Source: Rhodovulum sp.
GTDB taxonomy: Bacteria; Pseudomonadota; Alphaproteobacteria; Rhodobacterales; Rhodobacteraceae
Direction of reading: 5' to 3'
Assembly: GCA_020637615.1 (NCBI GenBank)
Contig: JACKKC010000010.1
Span: forward strand, 1-64,000
Length of the DNA: 64,000 nt
Shown here: in pieces, positions 7,796 to 16,117 of the stretch
Position numbering within the stretch: position 1 is the first letter of the stretch
Layout of the letters: each line of letters opens with the position of its first letter
Made by a program: the position numbers and the translations under genes
Notes under the pieces: generated by a model
Told to the model about the DNA's origin: nothing
Databases searched by the model: none
What the model saw: the letters and a program-made list of their open reading frames with translations, nothing else

Positions 7796-9498
7796 ATGGG
7801 ACAAAGGGTAGCCGCAAGACGATCCGCTGCGCGATCTACACCCGCAAGTCCACCGAAGAGGGACTGGACCAGGACTTCAACTCGCTCGATGCCCAGCGCG
7901 AGGCCTGTGCCGCCTACATCCTCAGCCAGAAGCACGAGGGCTGGAGCGGGCTCCCTGACCGCTACGACGACGGCGGCTTCTCCGGCGGCTCGATGGAGCG
8001 CCCTGCCCTGACCCGGCTGCTCGCCGCCATCGAGGCCGGCAGGGTCGATGCGGTGATCGTCTACAAGGTCGACCGGCTGACCCGGTCGCTCGCCGACTTC
8101 GCCCGCATCGTGGCGATCTTCGACGCCGCCGGCGTCTCCTTCGTCTCGATCACCCAGGCCTTCAACACCACCACCTCGATGGGAAGGCTGACGCTGAACG
8201 TACTCCTCAGCTTCGCCCAGTTCGAGCGCGAGGTCACCGCCGAGCGCATCCGCGACAAGATCGCCGCCTCGAAGGCCAAGGGCATGTGGATGGGCGGCAT
8301 CGTCCCGATGGGCTACCGGGCCGAGGCGCGCAGCCTCGTGCCGGAGCCGGAGGAGGCCAGGCAGGTGACGCGGATCTTCGAGCGCTACCTGGCGCTCGGC
8401 TCGGTGATCGCGCTGAAGGCAGAGCTCGATGCCGCGGGCATTCGCACGCCCCTGCGCCGGCACCGGAACGGCCGCACCACCGGCGGCACCGCCTTCTCCC
8501 GCGGCAAGCTCTACGCCATGCTCGCCAACCCGGTCTGCATCGGCCGCATCCGGCACCGGGACAAGGTCCATCCCGGCCAGCATGACGCGATCATCGGGGA
8601 GAGCCTCTGGGAGGCCGTGCAGCAGCGCCTCGCCGCCAACCGCCGCCGGCGAGCGGCCGGACGATCCGCCGGTGACCCAAGCCCGCTCGCGGGCCGGGTG
8701 CGCGACCCCGATGGCCGCAAGATGCGCCCGAGCCATGCCCAAAAGAAGGGGCGGCGCTACCGCTACTATGTCAGCGCGGCCCTGATCGAGGAGGGAGTCG
8801 CTCACGGCGCACGGGGCTGGCGCATCCCGGCGGCAGAACTGGAGGCGGCCGTTGCCCGGACCGTCGCCGCGAAGCTCCGGGATCCGGCCTTCCAGGCACA
8901 GATGATCGCATCCGCCGCGTCCGGAGCCGCCGCATCCATCGCCGTGAAGGACATGTGCACACAACTCAGCGGGCTGCTGGAGGATGCTTCCTCCCGGACC
9001 GCAAGAGAGATACTGCGCATGCTCGTCACGAGCGTCCAGCTGACCGGCGATGAACTGAGAGCAGACGTGAGCCCTGCGACCCTTCGGGATGCAGGGAACG
9101 GACGCATCCCCGATCTCGCTGCCCTGGAGCTTCCGGACTTCAGCGTTTCCGCGACGCTGAAGCTGCAACGGCGCGGGCCGGAACTGCGTGTGGTCCTTGG
9201 CGGCAATGCGGCGGCGCCGCCGATGGCAGACCCGCATCTCGTCCGGACCCTGATCGAGGCCCGCTGTCGCCTCGCCGAATATCTCGACCCGGGCACGCGT
9301 CCAAGCATCGGCGACATCGCCCGCCGCGAAGGCGCCGACATCGGCGATGTGTCGCGATCCCTGCAGCTGGCCTTCCTCGCGCCGGACCTCGTCCAGCGCA
9401 TCCTCGATGGCACCCAGCCGGTTGGCCTGACGGCGGAACGCCTCAGGCGCATCGACCTGCCCGCCCTGTGGGAAGACCAGCGGGCGATTCTCGGCTAA
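7792..9498 (+). CDS. Large serine recombinase (site-specific)
   Basis: 568 residues. The N-terminal resolvase/invertase catalytic domain (about 10-165) has CAIYTRKSTEEG with the nucleophile Ser20, then DGGFSGGSMERP, VIVYKVDRLTRS and FAQFEREVTAERIRDKI. A recombinase domain follows (MGYRAEARSLVPEPEEAR onward, about 180-290) with a DNA-binding/linker C-terminus; no four-Cys zinc ribbon is evident. ATGA overlap with DUF2924 supports the start at 7792. It would cut and join DNA at attP/attB with a 2-bp crossover and lies 256 bp from the tRNA. The frame is intact, so it may be active. Confidence 0.92.
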   Translation: MNGTKGSRKTIRCAIYTRKSTEEGLDQDFNSLDAQREACAAYILSQKHEGWSGLPDRYDDGGFSGGSMERPALTRLLAAIEAGRVDAVIVYKVDRLTRSLADFARIVAIFDAAGVSFVSITQAFNTTTSMGRLTLNVLLSFAQFEREVTAERIRDKIAASKAKGMWMGGIVPMGYRAEARSLVPEPEEARQVTRIFERYLALGSVIALKAELDAAGIRTPLRRHRNGRTTGGTAFSRGKLYAMLANPVCIGRIRHRDKVHPGQHDAIIGESLWEAVQQRLAANRRRRAAGRSAGDPSPLAGRVRDPDGRKMRPSHAQKKGRRYRYYVSAALIEEGVAHGARGWRIPAAELEAAVARTVAAKLRDPAFQAQMIASAASGAAASIAVKDMCTQLSGLLEDASSRTAREILRMLVTSVQLTGDELRADVSPATLRDAGNGRIPDLAALELPDFSVSATLKLQRRGPELRVVLGGNAAAPPMADPHLVRTLIEARCRLAEYLDPGTRPSIGDIARREGADIGDVSRSLQLAFLAPDLVQRILDGTQPVGLTAERLRRIDLPALWEDQRAILG

Positions 9499-9608
9499 GC
9501 GCAGCACCCTGTAGAAAAACATCGGAAGACAATCGGATTCCGGCTGTGGACGGCTTTGCACGGCCTCCTGGTCCGCGGCAGCCATTATTTTGGAGGCCAG
9601 CAGAGCAC

Positions 9609-9631
9609 GGAAAGCCGCCAAGCCGCTTTCC
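9609..9631. repeat. Hairpin downstream of the recombinase
   Basis: Perfect 7-bp arms GGAAAGC / GCTTTCC with a 9-nt loop, in the 256-bp stretch between the recombinase stop and the tRNA. No T-run follows it. It may be part of the element's right end or a weak transcript end. Confidence 0.35.
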
Positions 9632-9754
9632 GCACCGATTCCCTGCTCTCCACACCGAATCCGTGCATATCTTCGGCAAGATCGCTACGCAAGTGTTTGA
9701 TCTCTCGACGGTTCACGGAATCAACCACAGAGACCGCAATTGCCCCCGACTGCG

Positions 9755-9830
9755 TGGTAGGCCCGGCAGGATTCGAACCTGCAACCAAAGCGTTATGAGC
9801 GCTCTGCTCTGACCGTTGAGCTACGGGCCC
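9755..9830 (-). tRNA. tRNA with CAU anticodon (likely Ile2, possibly elongator Met)
   Basis: 76 nt with the CCA encoded. The cloverleaf folds: acceptor GGGCCCG pairs CGGGCCT, anticodon stem GAGCG/CGCTT closes the loop CTCATAA (anticodon CAT), and T arm GCAGG/CCTGC encloses TTCGAAT. It lacks the three G-C anticodon-stem pairs and the mismatched first acceptor pair of initiator tRNA. The short D-loop and CGCTTTGG resemble tRNA-Ile2, in which TilS would change C34 to lysidine; elongator Met is the alternative. Its 3' end faces the recombinase element, a usual position for an integration site. Confidence 0.93.
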
Positions 9831-9935
9831 TTCGGCGATCAGCTATCGCAGGCTTCGACGACGGGTCAAGCACGTGTTCCCTTGGCCACCGGCATGGGGT
9901 AGAGCCGGTGCCCAGACGGATGCGCCGAGGATGGC

Positions 9936-10979
9936 ATGGCAGAACTGCGCAATGGACTGACCTACTCCGATGCCGGCGTCGACATCGATGCCGGCAACGC
10001 GCTGATCGAGCGGATCAGGCCCGCCGCCGAGCGGACCGCGCGCCCGGGCGTGATGACCGGGCTCGGCGGCTTCGGCGCGCTCTTCGACCTCCGGGCGGCC
10101 GGCTACGAGGATCCCGTGCTCGTCGCCGCCACCGACGGGGTCGGGACCAAGCTGCGCGTCGCCATCGAGACCGGGCAGTTCGGCACGGTCGGCATCGACC
10201 TCGTGGCGATGTGCGTCAACGACCTGGTGTGCCAGGGGGCGGAGCCGCTGTTCTTCCTGGATTATTTCGCCTCCGGTCGGCTTGACGTCGACCACGCGGG
10301 CGAGGTGATCGCCGGAATCGCCGAGGGCTGCTCCGCCGCCGGTGCGGCGCTGATCGGCGGCGAGACCGCGGAGATGCCGGGGATGTACGCCGGCGGCGAT
10401 TTCGATCTCGCCGGCTTCGCGGTGGGGGCGATGGAGCGCGGCGGCGAGCTGCCGCGCGGCGTGGCGGCGGGCGACGTCCTGCTCGGGCTCGCCTCCTCGG
10501 GCGTGCATTCGAACGGCTTCAGCCTGGTGCGCCGCATCGTCGCCGAGAGCGGCCTCGGCTGGGATGCGCCCTGCCCCTTCGCAGAGGGATCGCTCGGCGC
10601 GACCCTGCTCGTCCCGACCCGGATCTATGTCCGCGGCGCCCTCGAGGCGATGCGGATCGAGGGGCTGCGCGGCCTCGCGCATATCACTGGCGGCGGCCTG
10701 ACCGAGAACCTGCCGCGCATCCTGCCCGAGGGCCTCGGCGCCCGCATCGATCTCGCCGCCTGGGCGCAACCGGAGGTCTTCCGCTGGCTTCAGGGCGCAG
10801 GCGGCATGTCGCGCGACGAGATGCTCCGGACCTTCAACTGCGGCATCGGCCTCGTCGCCGTCACGGCACCCGATGCCTGCCCGGCGATCCGCGCCGCCTT
10901 CGAGCAGGCGGGCGAGACCGTGCACGAAATCGGCCGGGTCGAGGCCGGCGCGGGCGTGCGCTACTCGGCCATGCCGTGA
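9936..10979 (+). CDS. purM: Phosphoribosylformylglycinamidine cyclo-ligase
   Basis: 347 residues, AIR synthetase: closes the imidazole ring of FGAM using ATP, purine step 5. Motifs are SDAGVDIDAGNALIERI at the N-terminus, the glycine-rich GLGGFGALF, DGVGTKLRVA near 62-71, VDLVAMCVNDL-type residues near 90, GGETAEMPGMY near 139 and GGGLTENLPRIL. The length is normal. It is immediately followed by purN with a GTGA overlap, the usual pairing. Confidence 0.96.
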   Translation: MAELRNGLTYSDAGVDIDAGNALIERIRPAAERTARPGVMTGLGGFGALFDLRAAGYEDPVLVAATDGVGTKLRVAIETGQFGTVGIDLVAMCVNDLVCQGAEPLFFLDYFASGRLDVDHAGEVIAGIAEGCSAAGAALIGGETAEMPGMYAGGDFDLAGFAVGAMERGGELPRGVAAGDVLLGLASSGVHSNGFSLVRRIVAESGLGWDAPCPFAEGSLGATLLVPTRIYVRGALEAMRIEGLRGLAHITGGGLTENLPRILPEGLGARIDLAAWAQPEVFRWLQGAGGMSRDEMLRTFNCGIGLVAVTAPDACPAIRAAFEQAGETVHEIGRVEAGAGVRYSAMP

Positions 10980-11578
10980 CGCGACGCCGCGCCGCGATCC
11001 TGATCTCCGGCGGCGGCTCGAACATGGTCGCGCTGGTGCGCGACATGGCCGACCCCGCTCATCCCGCGACACCCTGCCTGGTGATCTCCAACCGCCCCGA
11101 TGCCGCCGGGCTCGCGCGCGCCGCGGATCTGGGCGTGCCGACCGCCGTCGTCGACCATCGCGCCCATGCCGACGACAGGCCGCGGTTCGAGGCGGCGATT
11201 CTCGACCGTCTTGCGGCGAGCGGCGCGGAGATCCTCTGCCTCGCCGGCTTCATGCGGATCCTGACCCCGGGTTTCGTGGAGCACTGGCGGGGACGGATCC
11301 TCAACATCCACCCCTCGATCCTGCCGCTCTTCCCGGGGCTCGACACGCATGCGCGCGCGCTGGCGGCGGGCATGGCGGTGCATGGCGCGACCGTGCACGA
11401 AGTCACGCCCGACCTCGATTCCGGCCCGATCCTCGGTCAGGCCGTCATCCCGGTGCTTCCCGGCGATACGCCCGAGACCCTCGCGGCCCGGCTCCTGCCG
11501 ATGGAGCACCGCCTCTACCCGGCGGTGCTGCGCCGCTTCGCGGCGGGCGATCGCAGGAAGGTCGCCCTCTTCCCCTGA
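10976..11578 (+). CDS. purN: Phosphoribosylglycinamide formyltransferase
   Basis: 200 residues, GAR transformylase transferring formyl from 10-formyl-THF, purine step 3. Visible are ILISGGGSNM at the phosphate-binding N-terminus, LAGFMRILT, the catalytic stretch NIHPSILPLFPGLDTH (Asn and His), GATVHEVTPDLDSGPIL with the active Asp, and a helical C-terminus. It starts at a GTG overlapping the purM stop by 4 nt. No terminator hairpin with a T-run follows; ndk converges about 95 bp downstream. Confidence 0.95.
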   Translation: MTRRRAAILISGGGSNMVALVRDMADPAHPATPCLVISNRPDAAGLARAADLGVPTAVVDHRAHADDRPRFEAAILDRLAASGAEILCLAGFMRILTPGFVEHWRGRILNIHPSILPLFPGLDTHARALAAGMAVHGATVHEVTPDLDSGPILGQAVIPVLPGDTPETLAARLLPMEHRLYPAVLRRFAAGDRRKVALFP

Positions 11579-11672
11579 GCCGAAATCCGGGGCGTATCAC
11601 GTTGAAACGCCAATTAACGCTTTGATATTAAAGAGCTATCCGGATATTCGGCATGCCGAGCCGCCGCGGGAC

Positions 11673-12095
11673 TCAGCCGACCAGTTCGAGCCCGGAGAAG
11701 AAATAGGCGATCTCGACCGCGGCCGTCTCGGGCCCGTCGGAGCCATGCACCGAATTCTCGCCGATCGAGAGGGCGAATTCCTTGCGGATCGTCCCGGAGG
11801 CGGCCTCGGCCGGGTTGGTCGCGCCCATGACCTCGCGGTTGCGGGCGATGGCATCCTCGCCTTCGAGCACCTGCGCCACGATCGGGGCAGAGGCGATGAA
11901 TTCGGTCAGTTCGCCGAAGAAGGGGCGATCCTTGTGCACCGCATAGAATGCCTGCGCCTGCGCCAGCGTCAGATGGACGCGCTTCTGCGCGATGATGCGC
12001 AGGCCCGCCGCCTCGAGCTTGGCGTTGATCGCCCCGGTCAGATTGCGCCGTGTCGCGTCCGGCTTGATGATCGAAAACGTGCGTTGGATGGCCAT
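11673..12095 (-). CDS. ndk: Nucleoside diphosphate kinase
   Basis: 140 residues, complete. It transfers the gamma phosphate from ATP to NDPs through a phospho-histidine. Markers are FSIIKPDATRRN at 7-18, FYAVHKDRPFF at 50-60, GATNPAEAASGTIR at 91-104 and NSVHGSDGPETA with the active His117. The ATG at 12095 starts the conserved block; the frame is open upstream but not homologous. It is convergent with purN and divergent from the ABC-F gene. Confidence 0.96.
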   Translation of the reverse strand: MAIQRTFSIIKPDATRRNLTGAINAKLEAAGLRIIAQKRVHLTLAQAQAFYAVHKDRPFFGELTEFIASAPIVAQVLEGEDAIARNREVMGATNPAEAASGTIRKEFALSIGENSVHGSDGPETAAVEIAYFFSGLELVG

Positions 12096-12216
12096 CACTA
12101 CCCGTCCCTCTAATTCCGGCGCCGGGGTAGCATGGCCGAACACGGGCGGAAAGACGCAAAAGACCGGGAAACCGGCGATGGTTGACAAGCAGGCGGCCCC
12201 ACGCCACACCGCCGCG

Positions 12217-14079
12217 ATGCTGGCCTTGCGCGACATCACCTTCACGCTGGAAGGAAAGCGTCTTTTCGACTCGGCCTCGGCGCTGGTGCCGACCGGGCAC
12301 AAGGTCGGATTCGTCGGGCGCAACGGCACCGGCAAGACGACACTCTTCAGGCTGATCCGCGGCGAATTGCCGCTCGATTCCGGCGAGATCGAGGTGCCGC
12401 GCCGCGCCCGCATCGGCGGCGTGGCGCAGGAGGCGCCAGCGACGCGCGACAGCCTGATCGACACCGTGCTTCAGGCCGACGGCGAGCGCGCGGCCCTCAT
12501 GGCCGAGGCGGAGACGGCGCAGGATGCGGCACGCATCGCCGATATCCAGACGCGCCTCGCCGATATCGAGGCCCATACCGCCGAGGCCCGCGCCGCGGCG
12601 ATCCTCGACGGGCTGGGATTCGACGCCGCCGCCCAGGCGCGCGCCTGCGCGGATTTCTCCGGCGGCTGGCGCATGCGCGTGGCGCTGGCGGCGGTGCTCT
12701 TCTCGCGCCCGGACGTGCTCCTGCTCGACGAGCCGACCAACTATCTCGACCTCGAGGGCTCGATCTGGCTGGAGAGCTTCCTCGCGCGCTATCCGCATAC
12801 CGTGCTGGTCATCAGCCACGACCGGGACCTGCTCAACCGCTCGGTCGGGGCGATCCTGCACCTGCACCGCCAGAAGCTGACGCTCTACCAGGGCCCCTAC
12901 GACACTTTCGAGGCCACGCGGCGGGCGCGGCTCGAACAGCAGGCCGCGGAGAAGAAGAAGCAGGATGCCGCGCGCGCGCATATGCAATCCTTCGTGGACC
13001 GCTTCCGCGCCAAGGCCTCCAAGGCCCGCCAGGCCCAGAGCCGGCTCAAGGCGCTCGAACGCATGAAGCCCATCGCCGGGGTGGTGGACGATCACGTGGC
13101 GGCCTTCGGCTTCCCGACCCCGGAGGAGCTTTCGCCGCCCATCATCCGGCTCGAGGACGTCAGCGTCGGCTACGACGGCCGCCCGGTGCTGCGCGGGCTC
13201 GACCTGCGCATCGACCAGGACGACCGGATCGCGCTGCTCGGCGCCAACGGCCAGGGCAAGTCGACCCTCTCCAAGCTCTTGTCCGACCGGCTCCGGCCGA
13301 TGACCGGCCGCAAGGTCACGGCGCCCAAGCTCCGGGTCGGCTATTTCGCCCAGCATCAGGTCGACGAGCTCGACGTCGACGAGACGCCGCTGCAGCACAT
13401 CGCCCGCCTGCGCCCGGAGGAGACCCCGGCCAAGCATCGCGCCCGGCTCGCCGCCGGCGGGATCGGCGCCGAGATCGCGACCTCCCAGGTGGGACGGCTC
13501 TCGGGCGGCCAGAAGGCGCGGCTGAGCCTGCTGATCGCCACCATCGACGCGCCCCATCTCATCGTGCTCGACGAGCCGACCAACCATCTCGACATCGAGA
13601 GCCGCGAGGCGCTGGTGGCCGCCCTGACCGAATACGGCGGCGCGGTGATCCTGGTGAGCCATGACCCGCATCTCGTGGAGCTGGTCGCCGACCGCCTCTG
13701 GCTGGTGAAGGACGGCCATGTCGCGCCCTTCGAGGACGACATGGAGGGCTACCGGCGCCTGCTCCTCTCCGAGCGCGGCCGCTCCGCGCCGAAGCCCGCC
13801 GAGCCGAAACCCCGCCCGCGCAGGGCCGCCCCGGCCGTCCTCTCGCCGCTCAAGGCCGAGGTCGCGCGCTGCGAATCCCGGGTCGCGAAGCTCGAGGAAA
13901 TGCGCCAGGCCATCGACGCCCGGCTCGCGAACCCGCTGCTCTACAGCCGCGGCGACAGCGACGAGATCGAGACCTTGCAGAAGAAGCGCGCAGAGGTCAT
14001 CGATGGGATCGCGCGCGCCGAAACCCTGTGGCTGGCGGCGCTGGAGCGCGTGGAAGCCGCGGAGGGACGCGTCGCATGA
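12217..14079 (+). CDS. ABC-F family ATPase (Uup/YheS-like)
   Basis: 620 residues, two fused ATPase domains without membrane segments, the ABC-F arrangement of ribosome-associated translation factors. Domain 1 has GRNGTGKTT at 34-42, FSGGW near 147 and DEPTNYLD; domain 2 has GANGQGKST, LSGGQKARL and DEPTNHLD. A charged interdomain linker at about 225-290 (KKKQDAARAHMQ) is the P-site tRNA interaction motif, and the C-terminal tail is coiled-coil-like. I chose ATG 12217 because homology begins there; ATG 12178 adds 13 residues. It overlaps marC by 4 nt. Confidence 0.88.
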   Translation: MLALRDITFTLEGKRLFDSASALVPTGHKVGFVGRNGTGKTTLFRLIRGELPLDSGEIEVPRRARIGGVAQEAPATRDSLIDTVLQADGERAALMAEAETAQDAARIADIQTRLADIEAHTAEARAAAILDGLGFDAAAQARACADFSGGWRMRVALAAVLFSRPDVLLLDEPTNYLDLEGSIWLESFLARYPHTVLVISHDRDLLNRSVGAILHLHRQKLTLYQGPYDTFEATRRARLEQQAAEKKKQDAARAHMQSFVDRFRAKASKARQAQSRLKALERMKPIAGVVDDHVAAFGFPTPEELSPPIIRLEDVSVGYDGRPVLRGLDLRIDQDDRIALLGANGQGKSTLSKLLSDRLRPMTGRKVTAPKLRVGYFAQHQVDELDVDETPLQHIARLRPEETPAKHRARLAAGGIGAEIATSQVGRLSGGQKARLSLLIATIDAPHLIVLDEPTNHLDIESREALVAALTEYGGAVILVSHDPHLVELVADRLWLVKDGHVAPFEDDMEGYRRLLLSERGRSAPKPAEPKPRPRRAAPAVLSPLKAEVARCESRVAKLEEMRQAIDARLANPLLYSRGDSDEIETLQKKRAEVIDGIARAETLWLAALERVEAAEGRVA

Positions 14080-14696
14080 CCCCGGACCTGTTCCTGACCG
14101 CCTTCGTCACGCTCTTCGTGATCATCGACCCGATCGGGCTGGTGCCGCTCTTCGTCGCGCTCACCCAGGGCATGTCCTCGGCGGAACGCCGGCGGGTCGG
14201 CTTCCGGGCGATCGCCGTCGGCTTCTTCCTGCTCGCGGCCTTCGGCATCGCGGGCGAGTCGCTGCTGGCGCTGATCGGCATCGGCATGCCGGCGTTCCGG
14301 ATCTCGGGCGGCATGCTGCTCTTCCTCATGGCGGTCGACATGCTCTTCGAGCGGCGCAGCGAGCGGCGCGAGAAGCAGACGGCGACCCAGCCGCCCGACC
14401 CGTCGGTCTTTCCGCTGGCCATGCCGCTGATCGCCGGGCCCGGTGCGCTGGCGACGATGATCCTGCTCAGCAGCCAGAACAACGGCGACCCGATGGCGAT
14501 CCTGACGATCAACGCCGCCATGGCCGCCGTGCTCGCGCTCTCCCTGATCCTGTTCCGCGCCGGCGGGCTTCTGGAACGCGCGCTCGGCCATACCGGGATC
14601 GTGGTCGTCACCCGGCTCCTGGGGATCCTGCTGGCCGCGCTGTCGGTGCAGTTCGTGCTCGACGGCATTCGGGATCTCGGGCTCATCGGAGCCTGA
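14076..14696 (+). CDS. MarC/NAAT family membrane protein
   Basis: 206 residues, very hydrophobic, with about six membrane helices (for example residues 5-27, 45-70, 72-92, 110-135, 145-165 and 180-200). The MarC pattern is FVIIDPIGLVPLFVALTQG near 15-33 and PLAMPLIAGPGALATMILL near 111-129. The ATG overlaps the ABC-F stop by 4 nt. The substrate is unknown; MarC relatives were once linked to multiple antibiotic resistance, but that role has been disputed. Confidence 0.88.
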   Translation: MTPDLFLTAFVTLFVIIDPIGLVPLFVALTQGMSSAERRRVGFRAIAVGFFLLAAFGIAGESLLALIGIGMPAFRISGGMLLFLMAVDMLFERRSERREKQTATQPPDPSVFPLAMPLIAGPGALATMILLSSQNNGDPMAILTINAAMAAVLALSLILFRAGGLLERALGHTGIVVVTRLLGILLAALSVQFVLDGIRDLGLIGA

Positions 14697-14700
14697 GCCG

Positions 14701-15285
14701 GTGCTGCCGGGCTCGTCAGACGATCACGTCCGCCTCGTCTACCTGATCATCCTGCTCCTCGGCGTCGCGCTCTTCGGGCTGCGCGGCGCGCGGCTCGGCC
14801 GCAACATCCGCGACCTGATCTTCTGGCTGCTCCTGATCGCCATGGCGGTGATCGCCTACGGGTTCCGCGACACGCTGCGCGCCATGCTCTTCCCCGCCGC
14901 GGCGGTGCAGATCGCCCCGGGCGTGACCGAACTGCGGCGCGGCCCGGACGGCCAGTTCCACGCCACGATCGAGATCGACGGGCATCCGGTCCGCTTCATG
15001 ATCGACACCGGCGCCAGCGACATCGTGCTCTCGCGGAAGGACGCGGCCGCGCTCGGGATCGACCTCGATCGCCTGGTCTTCTCCGGCCGGGCGCAGACCG
15101 CCAACGGCGCGGTGCCGACCGCCCGCGTCCGCCTCGGCGAGGTCCGCTTCGGCGACCACACCGACCACGATCTTCCGGCGAGCGTCAACGGCGGCGACCT
15201 CGACGTCTCGCTGCTCGGCATGGCCTATCTCGGGCGCTTCGCGCGGATCGAAATCCTCGGCGACCGCCTGCGCCTGCATCGCTGA
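14701..15285 (+). CDS. Membrane-anchored retropepsin-like aspartic protease
   Basis: 194 residues. Two membrane helices lie at about 12-27 and 38-58, followed by a single-domain aspartyl protease of the clan AA type (TIGR02281-like). The active site is FMIDTGASDIVLSRKDA with Asp in D-T-G near residue 101. The matching flap and C-terminal psi-loop (LDVSLLGMAYLGRF) are present. As a half-pepsin it should act as a dimer, with its catalytic domain probably periplasmic. It starts with GTG 4 nt after marC. Substrates are unknown. Confidence 0.86.
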   Translation: MLPGSSDDHVRLVYLIILLLGVALFGLRGARLGRNIRDLIFWLLLIAMAVIAYGFRDTLRAMLFPAAAVQIAPGVTELRRGPDGQFHATIEIDGHPVRFMIDTGASDIVLSRKDAAALGIDLDRLVFSGRAQTANGAVPTARVRLGEVRFGDHTDHDLPASVNGGDLDVSLLGMAYLGRFARIEILGDRLRLHR

Positions 15286-15312
15286 GCGATCCCCGGGCGG
15301 GCGCCGAGACCG

Positions 15313-15969
15313 CTACAGCACCAGGAAATGCCCGCGCCCCCAGACCGAGCGGAACAGGCGGGCTTCCGTGCCGAGCTTGCGGCGGAGCCGGCAGACCAGC
15401 ACGTCGACGATCTTCGACCCCGCCACGGCATCGCGGCCGCCGTAGAGCTCGGCCATCAGCATCGCGTTCGAGACGATCCCGCCCCCGGCCTCGGCCACGG
15501 CGACGAGGACGGTCATCTCGGATTCCGACAGCGCCACATGCTCGCCCCCGACGCGCAGCCACCGGGCGTCGAGGTCGATCTCGATGCTGCCCGCCGTCAT
15601 CCGGCCGCCGGAAACCCGCACAGGGCGCTCCGGCCAGAGCACCGGCGCCCTGCCCCGGGCCTCCACCGTCCGCCGCCACTCGCCCAGCTCCTCCTCCGTC
15701 AGCCGGTAGCGGCTGGCGGCGGCCTCGAAGGCGAGCAGCCCGTAATCCACGCATTCGACGACCACGCGCTTGCGTGGCAGGGTCCAGCGCGACGCCGGAT
15801 CCGGCAGGTCGCCGAGCGTGACGAGACTGCCGTCGGGCCGGCGGGCGCCAACCCGCGCCGCCGGCCCGACACAGGACCTGACCCTGAACGGAAGATCGGC
15901 AGAACTCCGGCCGATACGAAAGGCCGAGCCGCTCTCCGCCTGCGAAGTCCGAAGAAGGTCGAAACTCAT
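15313..15969 (-). CDS. SciP (DUF1153) domain fused to a CtrA/OmpR-type DNA-binding domain
   Basis: 218 residues. Residues 40-110 match DUF1153/SciP, the small CtrA antagonist: RRPDGSLVTLGDLPDPASRW, then the RKRVVVECVDYGLLAFEAA and RYRLTEEELGEW helices. Residues 127-217 match the winged-helix effector domain of CtrA: IEIDLDARWLRVGGEHVAL, LYGGRDAVAGSKIVDVLVCR, LRRKLG and VWGRGHFL. No receiver domain is present. ATG 15969 has an AGGGG site about 9 nt upstream; ATGs at 15993 and 16029 are alternatives. It probably binds DNA at CtrA-like sites. The tandem fusion is unusual, because SciP is normally a stand-alone protein of about 90 residues. Confidence 0.82.
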   Translation of the reverse strand: MSFDLLRTSQAESGSAFRIGRSSADLPFRVRSCVGPAARVGARRPDGSLVTLGDLPDPASRWTLPRKRVVVECVDYGLLAFEAAASRYRLTEEELGEWRRTVEARGRAPVLWPERPVRVSGGRMTAGSIEIDLDARWLRVGGEHVALSESEMTVLVAVAEAGGGIVSNAMLMAELYGGRDAVAGSKIVDVLVCRLRRKLGTEARLFRSVWGRGHFLVL

Positions 15970-16056
15970 ACAACACACCCCTGACGCGTTCATCGCACCT
16001 GAGGAGCCGGATGCGATTAACCATAACAACGCACGTCCGAGACGATTATTCCCCCC

Positions 16057-16080
16057 GCATAGGAATTTTTTCGCCTATGC
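16057..16080. promoter_or_regulatory. Palindrome upstream of the SciP-CtrA fusion gene
   Basis: Perfect arms GCATAGG / CCTATGC with a 10-nt A/T-rich centre, located 88-111 bp upstream of the chosen start of the fusion regulator and downstream of holC. A CtrA-like half-site TTAACC lies at 16017-16022 between it and the gene. No T-run follows on the minus strand, so an operator is more likely than a terminator. Confidence 0.4.
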
Positions 16081-16117
16081 AAGCATCGCAGCAATTTCCG
16101 TATTGACAAGCGGAATC

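Noticed and set aside
6280..9760. Direct att repeats bounding the recombinase element
   Set aside because: I compared the left junction and the 9,499-9,760 stretch by eye and found only GAACCTGC shared between the tRNA-like remnant and the tRNA T-arm, too short to call att sites.
9755..9830. The CAU tRNA as initiator tRNA-fMet
   Set aside because: It has a paired first acceptor position and GAGCG/CGCTT in the anticodon stem instead of three consecutive G-C pairs, so it is Ile2 or elongator Met.
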